A program made the position numbers and the translations under genes. 64,000 bases of DNA from Tenodera sinensis (Eukaryota > Arthropoda > Insecta > Mantodea > Mantidae): positions 168,106,251 to 168,170,250 of the forward strand of contig CM060967.1 in the NCBI GenBank assembly GCA_030765045.1. Direction: 5' to 3'. Position 1 is the first letter of the stretch. Each line of letters starts with the position of its first letter. Below, one piece after another: positions 35,448-47,522 of this stretch. The notes under the pieces are model-generated. The model searched no databases. It was not told the origin of the DNA and saw nothing but the letters and a program-made list of their open reading frames with translations.

Positions 35448-35775
35448 ACAATTGTTCTTTTAATATTTAATGTATTTTTCCATAAGAAAAGTTATTTTAA
35501 AACCAAGAATAAAGTAAGCTTTATTTGAGATTATAAATTGCTTTTCTGTTATAACAAGAGAGGATCGAAGTAATTCTTGAATTTCATTTTCGTTAGATGG
35601 CAGTGCTGAACTACACTAATCGAAATGAATATATTTTAGGTTATTTTTTATATAATTTAGCATTTTCTGTCAAATCTTTGCGATATAGTATTTAAATTAA
35701 TATTTTATGTATAAAATAGTCCAGATAAATATCATTCGATGGTCTGACTCTCACTCCACTCGAGAATTAATTTGT
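35448..35775 (+). repeat. R3 dispersed repeat, uninterrupted copy with the empty hAT site
   Basis: This segment matches the reverse complement of 43183..43320 followed by 41690..41913 (shared words AACAATTGTTCTTTTAAT, GTTATAACAAG, ACACTAATCG.AATGAATAT, AAATAGTCCAGA). ATTCTTGA at 35573-35580 is the single-copy version of the 8-bp site duplicated around the hAT element. Confidence 0.68.
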
Positions 35776-35811
35776 TCTTCCACATGAGCCACGTGTAAGC
35801 TAAAGTTGGAA

Positions 35812-35935
35812 AGCCAGGATTTGAACTGGAGACATTCGGCTAACCTTGCTGTTGCTCTAGTTAACTGAGCTGCCCTGGCAACTTGCTACCATGACAGTAA
35901 AATCTCCTACTGACTCAGATTTTTTCCGGCAAACT
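35812..35935 (-). mobile_element. tRNA-derived SINE head, type 3, copy 1
   Basis: The reverse complement reads GGGCAGCTCAGTTAACTAGA (A box) and CCAGTTCAAATCCTGGC (B box). The upstream words match 39480..39620. Confidence 0.65.
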
Positions 35936-36444
35936 ACAAGACATTCTCAAATTCATTTCCAGATAAAATTCCCAATGGCCATTATCAATCTCGTGAGTAC
36001 TTTAATGGGGTTTCATGGTTAACTACTATTAGATAAATTTAGTTGTTATTATATTTTTACTTTTTAAAGGCTACAGCACATTAACCATCCTTAAAATAAT
36101 CTAGGGTTTAAATTTAACGTAACAATGTTCTATGAACTATTTGTAATGTCCCAGTATCAGCCCTTAATCGTCTAAAATAGTAATAACATGTTAAAACACC
36201 AATACTTTTTAGCCTTTTCATTGCTTTTTTTATAATATCAGCTGGAGTATTTAATTTCATTAAAGTTGAATCAACTCATCTTCACTTTCTTTTGCCCATC
36301 TACTCTTTCCCGGATTTTTTAATGCTCTGAAAAATAATTGGTGAGATGATTAAAAATACCGTGTGTCCAAGGGGTAATTTTACGCATTACCAAACATGAA
36401 CGAATCAAGAGAGTAACATATAATAATATATGCAGGTCGGGAAG

Positions 36445-36518
36445 ATAGGCCACGCTAATCGAACCCACGAACTCCCAAACGCGAGCCTCACAAGTTACCC
36501 CAGAGCCATCTCACTCGG
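36445..36518 (-). mobile_element. tRNA-like SINE head, type 5
   Basis: The reverse complement reads GTGAGATGGCTCTGGGGTAA (A box) and TTCGTGGGTTCGATTAGCG (B box). Confidence 0.58.
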
Positions 36519-36891
36519 TTTTCTGTATAAAATATCAGTGTTGGGTTTTGTACAAAATACAGGTTTTCCTGTACCTTACTGTAAGGTAATCACAAGAGAA
36601 AGTAATAATCAAGGAAAAAGAAACACGAAACACTACAACTATTTCTATTTCCCATTCAGGAATTCAGTTTATCATGTTGTACTCATAAATGACGTAACAA
36701 TTGTTGACGTCATTCTGAGTATTCAAGGAAGTAGAATGTGAGTTTTGTGTGCGAAGCTACAATCACCAATGTGAAGTTAATCACACTAATTAGATGGAGC
36801 CGCCACTGGGATTACAGTTTCACAACATGTGTACCTTTAGATTTGTCGTTACACAAACAGCAGTAGGTATTTACAAAACTGTGACAGGGGC

Positions 36892-37370
36892 ACATTTTTA
36901 CTTTCTCTACTACGTGTAGTAAGTAGATATCGAGATTTCACCCAAAAATGTGTTTTAAGGCCCCCTGGATAATCAAGAAAGCATTTTTAGAAAAAGGTTC
37001 GTTTGTGTATGTCTGTGTCTGTGTGTCTGTCAGTCTGTGGACAGCACAACTCAAAAACGAAAAGTTGGTTAAAAACCAAAGTTGGTATTTAAGTTAAATG
37101 CCTTTCAAGGATGCGACACGAAGATTTTGAAGGAAATTGCTTCACCCTAAACTACTCTTTACAAGTAAAAATTTTCGAAAATTTTTATTCCCTTGAAAAT
37201 GACTAACGATTTTTATTAAAATGCCATATATTTAAGATATACTTATGTAAAACGAAATGTATGTCGCGAATTTTCTGAATATAGCCCCTGTAGTATTTAC
37301 TCTGGACGACTTTTGCATAACTAGTAAATCGTAAGAGATAGAGCAAATGTATAAAAAAATGTAGATATTG

Positions 37371-37409
<39 letters not shown>

Positions 37410-37757
37410 CTAAATAAATTTGTTTGTAGAGTGAACCATTTCGGAGATATCCCTTGTTATTAGTACGAGTTATGGAGAACTTCACTTCTGTCAAACATGG
37501 CATCATTATTAATTTTTTATATGTTAATCATGACATTTTATATGTTAAACGGAATCTCAAAATTATAAAAGATTTGACTGTCACTCAAAGCCTACGGTAT
37601 TCCCACATTCCCCTTGCACCTACAAGGAAATAAGCAATAAGATAATTTGTACAAATGTTTATCTCAACTAACAGGAAGAATATATAGGAATAAGTGTTTG
37701 CAACAATGCTTAGTACAAGAGTAGAGAAAGTCTTGTGAGTGCAACACGTCAGATTTT
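36892..37757 (+). mobile_element. F1, nearly full length
   Basis: Left end TTTTTACTTTCTCTACTACG, a TGTC/TG tract at 36995..37037, a 29-bp poly-A in place of the AAACACA block, and right end GTAGAGAAAGTCTTGTGAG..CAACACGTCAGATT. Confidence 0.75.
37374..37402 (+). repeat. Poly-A run inside F1
   Basis: 29 A in a row in the F1 copy at 36892. Confidence 0.9.
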
Positions 37758-38250
37758 TTTAAATTTAAGATAACATCTATAGAAGAGATTGGAAGGAAAG
37801 GAATGGAAATAAATGTTAAGAAAAGTAAAGTTATGTGTATTTCAAAACAACATTGGCAGGAAATATCCATCACACATAAGAATGAAAAAATTAGTACAAC
37901 TAGTTATATATGAATATCTAGGAACAGACGAAGAAATACTAAGTAGGAAAATAAAAGCAAATAAAATGTATTATCAATTTTACAAAACTATTCTTGGAAA
38001 GGAAGAAGTATCTATGAAAACAAAGATGCAACTATATAAATCGGTATTGGCACCAACGCTTATACACATATAGGGTGTATTACAAGATAAGCAAATAAGT
38101 AAAATTCAACCCAGTGAGATGAAATATTTAAGAAAAGCAGAGATTAAAACTAGGACAGATGGGCAAGGAATGAGACGATTAGCGAGGAAGTAGGGGGAGA
38201 TAATTGAACAATTATTAAAGTGGAGGGGACATGAAAGAGGAAGAAGATAA
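37758..38250 (+). pseudogene. Non-LTR retrotransposon reverse-transcriptase fragment
   Basis: The 3' half of a LINE RT is recognisable: GMEINVKKSKVMCIS (the conserved G..IN..K.K.M block), YLGTDEEILSRKIKANKMYY, then KTKMQLYKSVLAPTLIH, and, after a TAG and further stops, MKYLRKAEIKTRTDGQG and LLKWRGHERG. This order matches the thumb and connection region of insect LINEs. The catalytic YADD segment is missing and there are at least two in-frame stops, so it is inactive. An F1 right end abuts its left edge at 37757, so F1 may have inserted into or next to it. Confidence 0.62.
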
Positions 38251-38354
38251 TATCCTTACAATAATATTTTGTTTAGCATTTTATATAAGAAAAGAAGAAA
38301 TGTAATCATTGCATTTGGCACCTTAAGATACCATTATAAAAAAAACTAGTATTC

Positions 38355-38925
38355 CACTCACATGACTTTCTCTACTCTTATACAATTCTTACAAACTTTT
38401 ATTCCTCTACTTAATTTAATCGACATAAACATTTGCAGATATTGTTTTATATATTTTCTTGTAGACACAATGGGAATATCGAATACAGAAGGCCTAAGTA
38501 ATAGTCAAATCTTTAAAGAACTGGTTGCTATGTAACGGCTTTCAAACCCCATTCTCTTTGCATGTAAGAACCAATAGCGACTTCGCACTTGAGAAAAGTA
38601 AAAGCGTTGGAAAATTCAAACGAATAACAATGAATGTCTCCGAAATGGTTCACTCTACAAAAAAGTATTTGGTACAAATTGTGTGCCTTAAGAGATCTAC
38701 ATTTTTCGTGCATTACGAGATATGCAAAAGTCATCCAGAATAAAGAAGACTTCTGTAGACATTCCCAGAGAATTCAAATTATGCGTTTCATTTGGCTTGA
38801 AAGTATCTTCAACATATGGTAATTTAATAAAATGCTTCTTTTAGACTCAGGGAGTGTCAAAACATGTATTTCCAGTGAAATCTCGATATCGAAAATGGAA
38901 TGTAATACTTCTACTTACTATGCCA
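38355..38925 (-). mobile_element. F1, both end regions, internal deletion
   Basis: CACTCACATGACTTTCTCTA opens the inverted right end; CATGTATTTCCAGTGAAATC and the left-end region close it. The microsatellite and central blocks are missing. Confidence 0.68.
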
Positions 38926-39479
38926 TGCTATATCACTATACTTTGCCAAGCTATGATACAGACGCAACTAACAACCAATCAAAGGCCCAGACATATTTCT
39001 CGAAGAAGAAGCAGCATATAGATGTAGTGCAGATCCCGTTAATGGCAAGGTCACACTTGCACTTCACATTGATAGAGTCGACCTTGAAAACGGTTCTCAG
39101 AGCAACTTCGTGTAGGAGATACCTACTTATGCAATTTCAACTAAAGAAGCATAAACTTGCGGTCATAACCAGTTTTGAGTGTGGACGTCTGTAGTATGGT
39201 ATAAATGGCTACAGGTTGGTTAATGGTTGGATAGTTCCTTAAAAAGTAACTTCAAACATACCTGCTTTATAGCATATTCCATATACAGAATATGGAACTT
39301 GCAGAAAAGTATAATATTCCAGCTTCAAGGTACATATTTGTTCTATAAATGCAACGTCCTTAAGGAGACTTAACTTGAAGTAAATGTTTTAGTGTTAAAT
39401 CCCTAATGACTTCCTGCGAAAACAACATGACTTGTTAATTAATTGTGTTTAACACGTCATGTCTGTGTAGGCTAACGTT

Positions 39480-39620
39480 GGGAAGGTGGCATCAGACAGA
39501 AATATCCACATATCATACCACGAATCTTGGGCTCTCCATGTCGTTGCTTTAACCAACTCAGCTACCATAGCAACCTACCGGCATGATATTAAATTTCCCA
39601 ACTGACTAATTTTTTCCCTT
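39480..39620 (-). mobile_element. tRNA-derived SINE head, type 3, copy 2
   Basis: The reverse complement reads TATGGTAGCTGAGTTGGTTA (A box) and a decayed B box (CAAGATTCGTGG). The flank AACTGACTAATTTTTTCCC matches 35910. Confidence 0.58.
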
Positions 39621-39689
39621 TTTTTTTTTTTTTTTCTTTTTATGTCCTGGAAATACAAAGAAAATTAACTTTCAAAGCCAGATGAGATG

Positions 39690-39917
39690 TGCCCTTAAAA
39701 GCTACTGTATTCTCGTACTCCCCGAGCATCTACAAGAAAATTAACAGTAAAATAAATGTTGTATATATTTCAACTAACATGAATTTGATTTTGGTTTAAG
39801 GGCGCTCAACTGCTTGGTCTACAGCGGACTAATATGAAGTAGGTAGACGTATAAGTGTTTGTAAGAATACAAGACTCGAAGGGTGGAAAAAATTTGTGTA
39901 AGTGCAACACATCAAGT
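39690..39917 (+). mobile_element. F1 right part split by about 50 bp of other sequence
   Basis: GCTACTGTATTCTCGTACTC to CAACTAACATGAA, then a 50-bp insert (GGTTTAAGGGCGCTCAACTG), then GTAAGAATACAAG and GTGTAAGTGCAACACATCA. A similar insert-like motif occurs at 58029. Confidence 0.5.
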
Positions 39918-40022
39918 TTTGTTTCTATTTTTCGCCAAAATTAGACAAATTTTATACACGTACCCCGAATTTTAATTACCTGCCTATGGATAATCTATTC
40001 TTTCTTTGGGAGAATGTCGCTG

Positions 40023-40595
40023 AAAAAATCTGTTACACTCACATGACTTTCTCTACTCTTGTACTATTCTTACAAACTTATTCATGTATGTTCGTCATGA
40101 GAGTCGAAATAAACATTTGCAAAAATTATCTTATTGCTACAATGGGAACATTGGAGTACAGTAGGCTTTGAGCGATAGCCAAACCTTTTAAAGCTGGTTG
40201 CTATATGAAGGCTTTGAAATTCTATTCTCTTTGCACGGCCAAGACATAAAAACTTAATCACATTCCATTTCGGAAATGTTATTTGTAGATAAACTGTGTT
40301 TTAACGAGATCTACATTTTTGTATAGTAAGATTTGGTCTATCTCTTACGGTTTACCAGTTATGTAAACGTCATCAAGAGTGAACAGGACTACATGGGCTA
40401 TAGCCAGAAAATTTTAATCAAACTCTTTAGAGCCATTTTCGAGAAAATAAAAGTTTTCGAATAATTTTAAATGCAAGGAGTAGGTACTTAAGGGTGGAGG
40501 AATTTTCTTCGAAATCTTTAAGTCATCCTTGAAAGATATTAAACTTAAACAGTAACTTTGGTTTTTAAGCGAATTTTCGTATTTTGGTTATGCTG

Positions 40596-40692
<97 letters not shown>

Positions 40693-40823
40693 CATACACA
40701 CACAAAGGACCTTTTTCTAAAAATGCTTCTTTTATTCAGGGGGCCTCAAAACATTTATTCCTGGTGAAGTCTCGACATCGAATTTTTGGGTGGAATACAT
40801 TAGTTCTCTAGTAGAGAAAGTAA
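40023..40823 (-). mobile_element. F1, nearly full length
   Basis: AAATCTGTTACACTCACATG at the inverted right end, AGTAGAGAAAGTAAC at the inverted left end, and a long (CA)n at the F1 microsatellite position (40598..40705). Confidence 0.75.
40598..40705 (-). repeat. (CA)n inside F1
   Basis: About 95 bp of CA plus an imperfect tail at the standard F1 position of the inverted copy. Confidence 0.95.
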
Positions 40824-41689
40824 CAAAGTGGAGAGCTCTCCTGAAGAATGTATTCATTTAAGAAACAATAAACTTAACTTTGTCAAAGCACCTACCTACC
40901 TGGAACGTTTTACTTCTTCCAAGTTAAATGTTATGATGATGTTCAACAGGTACCTACATGACAATGCTATAAATGCAATAAGTAACAGTTCTTACACCAG
41001 CCACTCTAGAAACAAGAGGTACACGAACCGCGGCATGTGTGCATTTTTTACACCAACTTATCTCAGAGCTGCAATCACTTGCCTATCAACAGATTTCTCG
41101 TAATGATTAACTGTAATCAGTACACTACTTACACGCCTCTTGTTAGATTGCAGACACGCTACTTGTGATAGATAACACAAGGCAATTTATTCACCTTCAC
41201 CTCGCGATACTCAAAAATAATTCTTGAGGATATCGGTCAAGTATACTTACAAGTATCTGCACAAGTAGGTATCCTTTATTTTTCATCCATTGTGTGACAC
41301 AACTGCCAAAAACATGATAATAATGATAACATTATTACTGAATTTATTATTTTTTGCTTAATGTCTAGCTTATTTATAACTCGATTTACGTTATCAATTA
41401 AGTGGGCAGTCAAATCGCTATAAAACGGAACCCATCCGAAGATATTTAGTTTGATTTCCCTTTTTACTTTTTTGTTTCTCTCTTCCTGTTTTCCTTTCGT
41501 TTTCTCAACTATTTTGCATGACGTGAGTGTCGAAGCTTACATAGTAGTACATAAGAAATGGTTGTTGCAACACACTGCCTTCGTTTGGACGCCAGGCCGG
41601 CCAGACACAGGGAACCACGTTGTATGCGAACACGAACGTGAGACAAGAACACGTATTAAAATGTCACAATTAAGACTATTTTATCATAA

Positions 41690-41913
41690 GCAATATCGTA
41701 AGATGTCTGATCTAACCGATAAATGCTCGAGCGGAGCCGGAATCAGACCGTTGAATACTTCTCTGGACTATTTCATAAATAAAATATGAATTTAAATGCT
41801 ACACCAGATCATAAAATGTTAAATTCTATAAAATAACCCTAAAGTATATTCATTACGATTAGCGCAGTTCAATTTACTCAGACTGTGAACTGAGGAAACG
41901 GAAATCCAAGAAT
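41690..41913 (-). repeat. R3 dispersed repeat, part 2 (left of the hAT insertion)
   Basis: The reverse complement continues R3 from ATTCTTGG through GAACTGCGCTAATCGTAATG to GAAATAGTCCAGAGAAG, matching 35573..35775. Confidence 0.65.
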
Positions 41914-43182
41914 CAGTGTTGCCAACTTAGCCTTTTTAAGGCTAGATCTGGCCTTTTTGAGAACCTATCTAGCTATAAATTTTCCAAAAAGCTACAAGTA
42001 GCTTTCCTGGCCTTTTTTCTAAGCTTCATTAGCCTTTTCTAGCCTTTTTCATTGTTTACTTATCTACCAGTACCTTTAAAATAATACATCATTTAATCTC
42101 GCTACTGCAGCTATTCCACATAATGATATAATCCTTTTTGACGAATTCATGAATCTTTTGAATCTGGGAGTATGGATTCCACCAAGTTGTTAGATTCTTT
42201 GTACTTTTTAGAAAAAGGTTTGTGTGTGTATCTCGAGCCTGTGGATAACATAACCCAAAAACGAAAAGTTGGTTAAAAACCAAAGTTGGTATTTAAGTTT
42301 AATGTCTTTCATGGATGCGACACGAAGATTTTGAAGAAAATTCTTCACCCTAAACTACCCTTTACATGGAAAGTTTATCGAAAATTTAGATTTTCTCGAA
42401 AGTGTCTAATGATTTTGATTAAAATGCCATAGGTTTGAAATATCTTTATGACAAATGAAATGTATATTTTGAATTTTCTGGCTATAACCTCTGTACTCCT
42501 ATTTACTCTGGACGACTTTTGCATAACTGGTAAACGGTTACAGATAGACCAAATCTTACTATGAAAAACTGTAGATCTTTCTAAAATACACAATTTATGC
42601 CTGAATATTTTTTTATAAATTGGACCATTTCGGAGATATGCCTTGTTATTTGTATTTCTGTCAAATGGAACATCGTTATTCAATTTGTTATGTTAACCCT
42701 GCAAAGAGAACGGAATTTGAAAGCTTTAAAAGATTTGACTATTGCACAAAGCCTACTGTATTCTAATATTCCCCTTGCACCTACAAGGAAATAAGCAATA
42801 AGATAATTTGTACAAATGTTTATCTTAACTAACACGAAGAAGATATAGGAATAAGAGTTTGTAAGAATGGTTAGTACAAGAGTAGAGAAAGTCATGTGAG
42901 TGTAACACACCAGATTTTTCATGCGCAGTCCCAGACGAAATATTAAAGCTTGTTGGTACAAATGCTGCATACATGTAAGAGCCTAAGGGAAATCCCAGCT
43001 GCAGCAGTAGAAATGAGGCAGAAGGGGATGACGAAGACTACGTTTATTTTTGCTAGGTGATCCATGCGTACTTTTTAATAACGTAGTTTTCTAATATTTA
43101 TATTAAAATATAATCTAGCCTTTTCTAGCCTTTTTGGCAAGCCGATTTAGCTTGTTTTATTGAATTATAGTTGGCAACACTG
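41914..43182. mobile_element. hAT-like non-autonomous element with 8-bp target duplication
   Basis: The ends are CAGTGTTGCCAACTTAG and the inverse of CAGTGTTGCCAACTATA, 14 matching bases. An 8-bp direct repeat CCAAGAAT flanks it exactly (41906-41913 and 43183-43190), the hallmark of hAT insertion. A 20-bp perfect direct repeat containing AGCCTTTTCTAGCC lies near both ends (42030 and 43116). No transposase is present; the interior is interrupted by F1 (42160..42918). Confidence 0.85.
42160..42918 (+). mobile_element. F1 nested inside the hAT-like element
   Basis: GGGAGTATGGATTCCACC marks a diverged left part, then TTTTTAGAAAAAGGT, the body, AAGAGAACGG, and right end GTAGAGAAAGTCATGTGAG..AACACACCAGATTTTT. 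Confidence 0.73.
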
Positions 43183-43320
43183 CCAAGAATTACATGTATT
43201 TCGATTTTCCCTTGTTACAACAAAGAACCAATTATAACCTCAAATAAATCGCACTTTATTTTTAGCATTAGTAAATAACTTTTTTTCCTGGGATTAATTA
43301 TTAAAAGAACAATTGAAATG
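43183..43320 (-). repeat. R3 dispersed repeat, part 1 (right of the hAT insertion)
   Basis: The reverse complement runs CAATTGTTCTTTTAATAATT ... GTTGTAACAAGGGAAAATCG ... ATTCTTGG, matching 35448..35580. Confidence 0.62.
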
Positions 43321-45093
43321 TAGTGCTATTTCCTTTAGAAAGAACGGACTTTGAGTTTGAAGGTGTCGATGTGAAAGCAGAATTACACAGTTTACTTAGC
43401 AGTTCCGTGAGATGTTCATTAATCTGTAGATAAGACTTAAGTGCACAAGCATTTGTTTGTCTTGTGAATTTGATTGATTCTTGTCCTTGGATTCCTGCTT
43501 GTGCCATTACGATAACAGCAATTAATTGTTTTTCACCGATGTATGGGAATACAGTTGGCAACATTGATTACACAAAAGAAGACTTACCTAGTGATAATTT
43601 GTACAAAACAAAAGAATGGTCATTCATATATGATAATTTAATGCCTCTATGTGTGAAATAACCAAGTGTTTCTGCATTTTATAGGTATTATTGTTTTAAT
43701 TTTATTGAGCACTTACACGCTCCTGAAAGTTCCATTATTTTTCTGTCCGATGCACCACTGCCACGCAGAGTCCTGTCTCAGATGTTTATGTAGGACATAT
43801 ACTAGCTCATATTAGGTGAATTATTATCCTGTTGCGATCCTAGCGGTTCCATTCCACAGTTTACGTTTCAGTCAACTTTGTTTCTCCTAATCTGGGTTGA
43901 TTCGCATTACTTCTTACAATTAATTCTACATAATTATGTATTATTGTGATCTGACAAACATTTAAAGGGAATCAGTGTTGAAAAAATAGACAACTATTAG
44001 TCTTATAATATTAAACTTATGACTATATACTGAAAAAGTGTTACAAACCCATTGTGAATTCAGTATTTCACATTAGCAAACATGAAGAAATAAATGAAGG
44101 AAAGATAAAAAAATACCCAAAATTCTTGAAAACCTTGTGTTAATTAACAGACGTTAAACTACGTCTTCATATTAGGAACAAAAAGCTATATTTTTAGCGA
44201 GAATTTTTAAAAATAGTTTGCTAACTATTGCGTAATAAACTAGAAATATTTACACTACAACACTTAAAATTATTTTTGAGGTAACCATAAAAAATGAAAA
44301 TTGAAATTTCTTATTCTTTTTCAAATTCTATAACTTCTATAAAATATAGATGTTTCAGACTTTAATACACCAATTTGTTTCTCTGAACACGTTGGCTTAA
44401 CCTCAATTATGTCGAGTAAACTGGCTGTTTAAAAAGTTAGGAATTCTGAATTTCAAGATTCCTCTATTTACTAACTGAATTTTTGTTTAAATGACTTCAG
44501 AGTTGTTGATTCACATCATCACCTCTCTAACAAACTTCAAAATAATACCTGAATATGGTGTGTAGCGCAACTTAAGTGTTTCCTTGGGATAGAAAAAAGG
44601 TAAAAATGTTGAAACTTTTCTTTTTTGTTTCGAGAAATATTGAAAAGAAATTTCTGCTAACCTGATTGTACAAATTGTTAAATTAAACACACTTCTGGTA
44701 ACAATTAGTAAGCAAACTATACATTTCTGACAGGCTATTACAGGTATAAGACCAAAATCAAACAGTTGATAATTCTGAAGAAAAAAAAATCGCTATTTCC
44801 AACATAAGATTTACCTCAAATATTTACCTTTATAGTTAAAATTACTTTGTGTTATAGCAGCAACTTCTCGGGAGAAACTAAATGCTTTACGAGCATATAA
44901 CGAATGTCTGGCACAAACACATTGTTTCAGGCAAAACGTTTAGCTGAAATTACTACACTGCATCATTACCGAAACCATTATCACCGTTTAAATCCTCAGA
45001 CAGGCAACTTGTTGACATAAATGTGTAAATGAAGTCATTAACTAACACGTAAAACAGTATAATCACTTGTTTGTTCATCTAATATCCATATCC
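43321..45093. other. No feature seen
   Basis: Very AT-rich. An 87-codon minus ORF (43301-43564) partly overlaps R3 and is unassigned. Confidence 0.4.
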
Positions 45094-45200
45094 AGAATAC
45101 ACTCCTGTCCAAAATTAAAGCAACAAATAGGAAGTTTACCTTATTCTGTTCAGTTTTGTCACACAATTGTAGCAAGTGTCAGCAAAATGTAAACAGCTCT
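45094..45200 (+). mobile_element. Possible terminal fragment of a Tc1/mariner-like element
   Basis: ACTCCTGTCCAAAATTAAAG is the style of terminal sequence seen in Tc1/mariner elements of insects, directly upstream of the mariner remnants. No matching inverted end was found in the window. Confidence 0.25.
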
Positions 45201-45289
45201 CGGTAAATCGTATTCAAAAGTAAGATGACATCACTGTTCTCTTACGACAATGAAAGCAACTACGGCAATTCCACTACTACTCAAATACT

Positions 45290-45795
45290 TGTACGGCAAT
45301 TCAGAAAGTAAGGTCCGAATCGCCGTAGCTCATCGAATATCGCACGAACATTGAAACGCACATGCGCACTAACTCTCGGCATAAAACGACACCATTTGCA
45401 TTGGTGGTGTAGTAGTGTGCTGTTCACAGTGTCGGTTCAAAATATGTAAACCAATGGATGGGCTGTGAAATACCGTCTGTGATTCACTTTCTTACAGCGA
45501 GGAACGTTTCGCCAATGGACATTCACCGACAGATCAGTAGCGTATGGCCCCAATGCGATGAATGACAGCAAAGTGCGTAAATAGGTGAGCTCTTTCAAGG
45601 TCGGACGCGACAATGTCCATTATGAACCGCGACCAGGCCGACCATCAATGATAAGAGAAGATTTGGTCAATACCGTGGATGGAAAGATCCGTGAAGATCG
45701 GCGTTTAACAATTTCCATTGGCTATCCTCACAGATGGCAGACTTCTATGATGTTGGCATACAAAAGCTTGTAGAACGGTATGACAAAGGCGCCGA
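45290..45795 (+). pseudogene. Mariner transposase, internally deleted copy
   Basis: The N-terminal part is clear: EIPSVIHFLTARNVSPMDIH, a frameshift, NAMNDSKVRK, then VSSFKVGRDNVHYEPRPGRP and IREDRRLTIS. This is the paired helix-turn-helix and GRP linker of a mariner transposase. It then jumps straight to a mariner C-terminal motif, DFYDVGIQKLVERYDKG, so the whole catalytic core is deleted. A possible left terminal repeat contains GAAAGTAAGGTCCG near 45305. The copy is followed directly by a second mariner segment. Confidence 0.65.
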
Positions 45796-46700
45796 ACATC
45801 TTTGAAAGATGAGAGAAGCGCGCGTCCGGCAACGGCAGTGACTGAGGAAAACATCGCAGTATTGAGAAGAAATACTTCACGAAAATAATCACACAACATT
45901 TAAAGAAATTGAGGCAGCATTGCAGATTGGATCGCCAACAATTTTGAAAATCCTCCATGAATTCCTTTGTGTGAGAAAGGTCACATTCCTATTAGTGCTT
46001 CACAGAACAAAAACACGCCCGAGTTGAATGGTGAGAGAAAATGCTGACAAGATCCGAAGGAGGGGAGTTCAGATGGGTTACTGACATCGTCACAGATTAT
46101 GAAACCTGGATTTATTCGTTTGATCCAGAGACCAAGCGGTAATCAACGGTGTGGATCTTTTGTGATGACAATCCATCGACAAAAGTGAAATGTCACCAAA
46201 GTTTCCACAAGAAAATGGTGGTCTCACTTCCCATAAAGGGCCGTCTTGCGGCAACCATTTCTCTGGAGGAGGAAAGCACGGCTACCGCTAATTGGTACAC
46301 CACAGTTTGCTTGCCAAAAGTTATTGCCAACCTTTAAGAATGGCGGCCATGCATGGGACTTCGAGGGATCCTTCTCCATCACAACAACGCGTCCACAGAG
46401 TCGGCCAACATTACCGTTCAGCTCCTAGAGTCTACAAAGGTCAAATTTATGATTCATCCACCATACGGTCCCGACCTGGCCTCATATGACTTTCCTCTGT
46501 TCCAGATGATAAGAAATTGCATGCGTGGAAGGACAGAAAATGCTCTCTTCCAAGCTCCTAGCTACCTGCGTGCCGCGGGTTGTTCATCCTTGTGCCGCTG
46601 GAATTCCTGGAGTGGGAGAGTCACTACCTAATACCAGTTTACTCACAAAGGATGGAGCTACACCATTCTGCATCCAATTCGAGTGGATCAACTTTCATTT
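45796..46700 (+). pseudogene. Mariner transposase catalytic-domain pseudogene
   Basis: Starting at a second GRP-linker-like segment (SARPATAVTEENIAVLRR), this decayed mariner reads through several frameshifts into YETWIYSFDPETKR (about 46098), FHKKMVVSLPIKGRLAATIS, ANWYTTVCLPKVIANL, ILLHHNNAS (about 46366) and HPPYGPDLASYDFPLF (about 46455). The first catalytic Asp is replaced by Tyr (YETW for DETW) and the second by Asn (HHNN for HHDN); the third Asp in SYDF remains. It has several stops and is inactive. No clear right terminal repeat was found. Confidence 0.75.
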
Positions 46701-47522
46701 TCTCACATCTCAAAACTTTCGTAGTGACCCATGTATTAATCCAACATCAAATTTGCACGGTGTAAACACCAGCTACAGAAAATCACGTGGAAGATTCCTT
46801 GAGAACGAGGGTGATAGACGTAGGAGATTGGACAACCAGGATGACCGATGATTTAATGTACATTGTATCGGCTGTGTCTTCAAGATCCAGAGCAACATGA
46901 ATACGGGAGGACTATTACCTGACCACAAAGGTAAGGCGACACAATGTAGTATCACTGCACGGCATCAGGGTTTAAGCTACAGGCGCTTTTATCGCTTTTT
47001 GCTACTCGAGACCGACGAATGTGACGAACTTTAAATCAGAATTCTCAAAAGCGCGATAAAAACCTGCCATAGAAACAAACGACAGAGGTGACAAACACAT
47101 ATATAAACACTTCAGGCTATAAACATTTCAACAAGTCGTAACAATCCGTCACAGAAACAGACGATATGCTGTTTTCCCTCCCAGCAAGTGGAGTTCGTTT
47201 CGGATCTGGTCTGCGTGGTTCACTCATTTTTGTAAAATGTATACTGTGTAGGTGTGTTCTTAAAAAGTGACAGGGTGCTCAAAAAGTGAGATACAGAAGA
47301 AACAAAACCTGATTCTAAAATAGGTATAACAAACAATTAGTAGAAAGTGTTATATAAGTGGTGCAAAGTGCAGTATTCTGCTTAAATTCCATTATTTGAG
47401 TGTAGTTTTGTGAGAACACGAATAAGAAGAATTGTTTGACGTCATCAACTGCAGTATGTACACGCGAAAACTTATCATTTAAAACAGTGTTGTAATACAG
47501 AAACAATGCAAAGGGTGATAAA
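46701..47522. other. No feature seen
   Basis: Between the mariner remnant and an F1 copy; nothing recognised. Confidence 0.4.
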
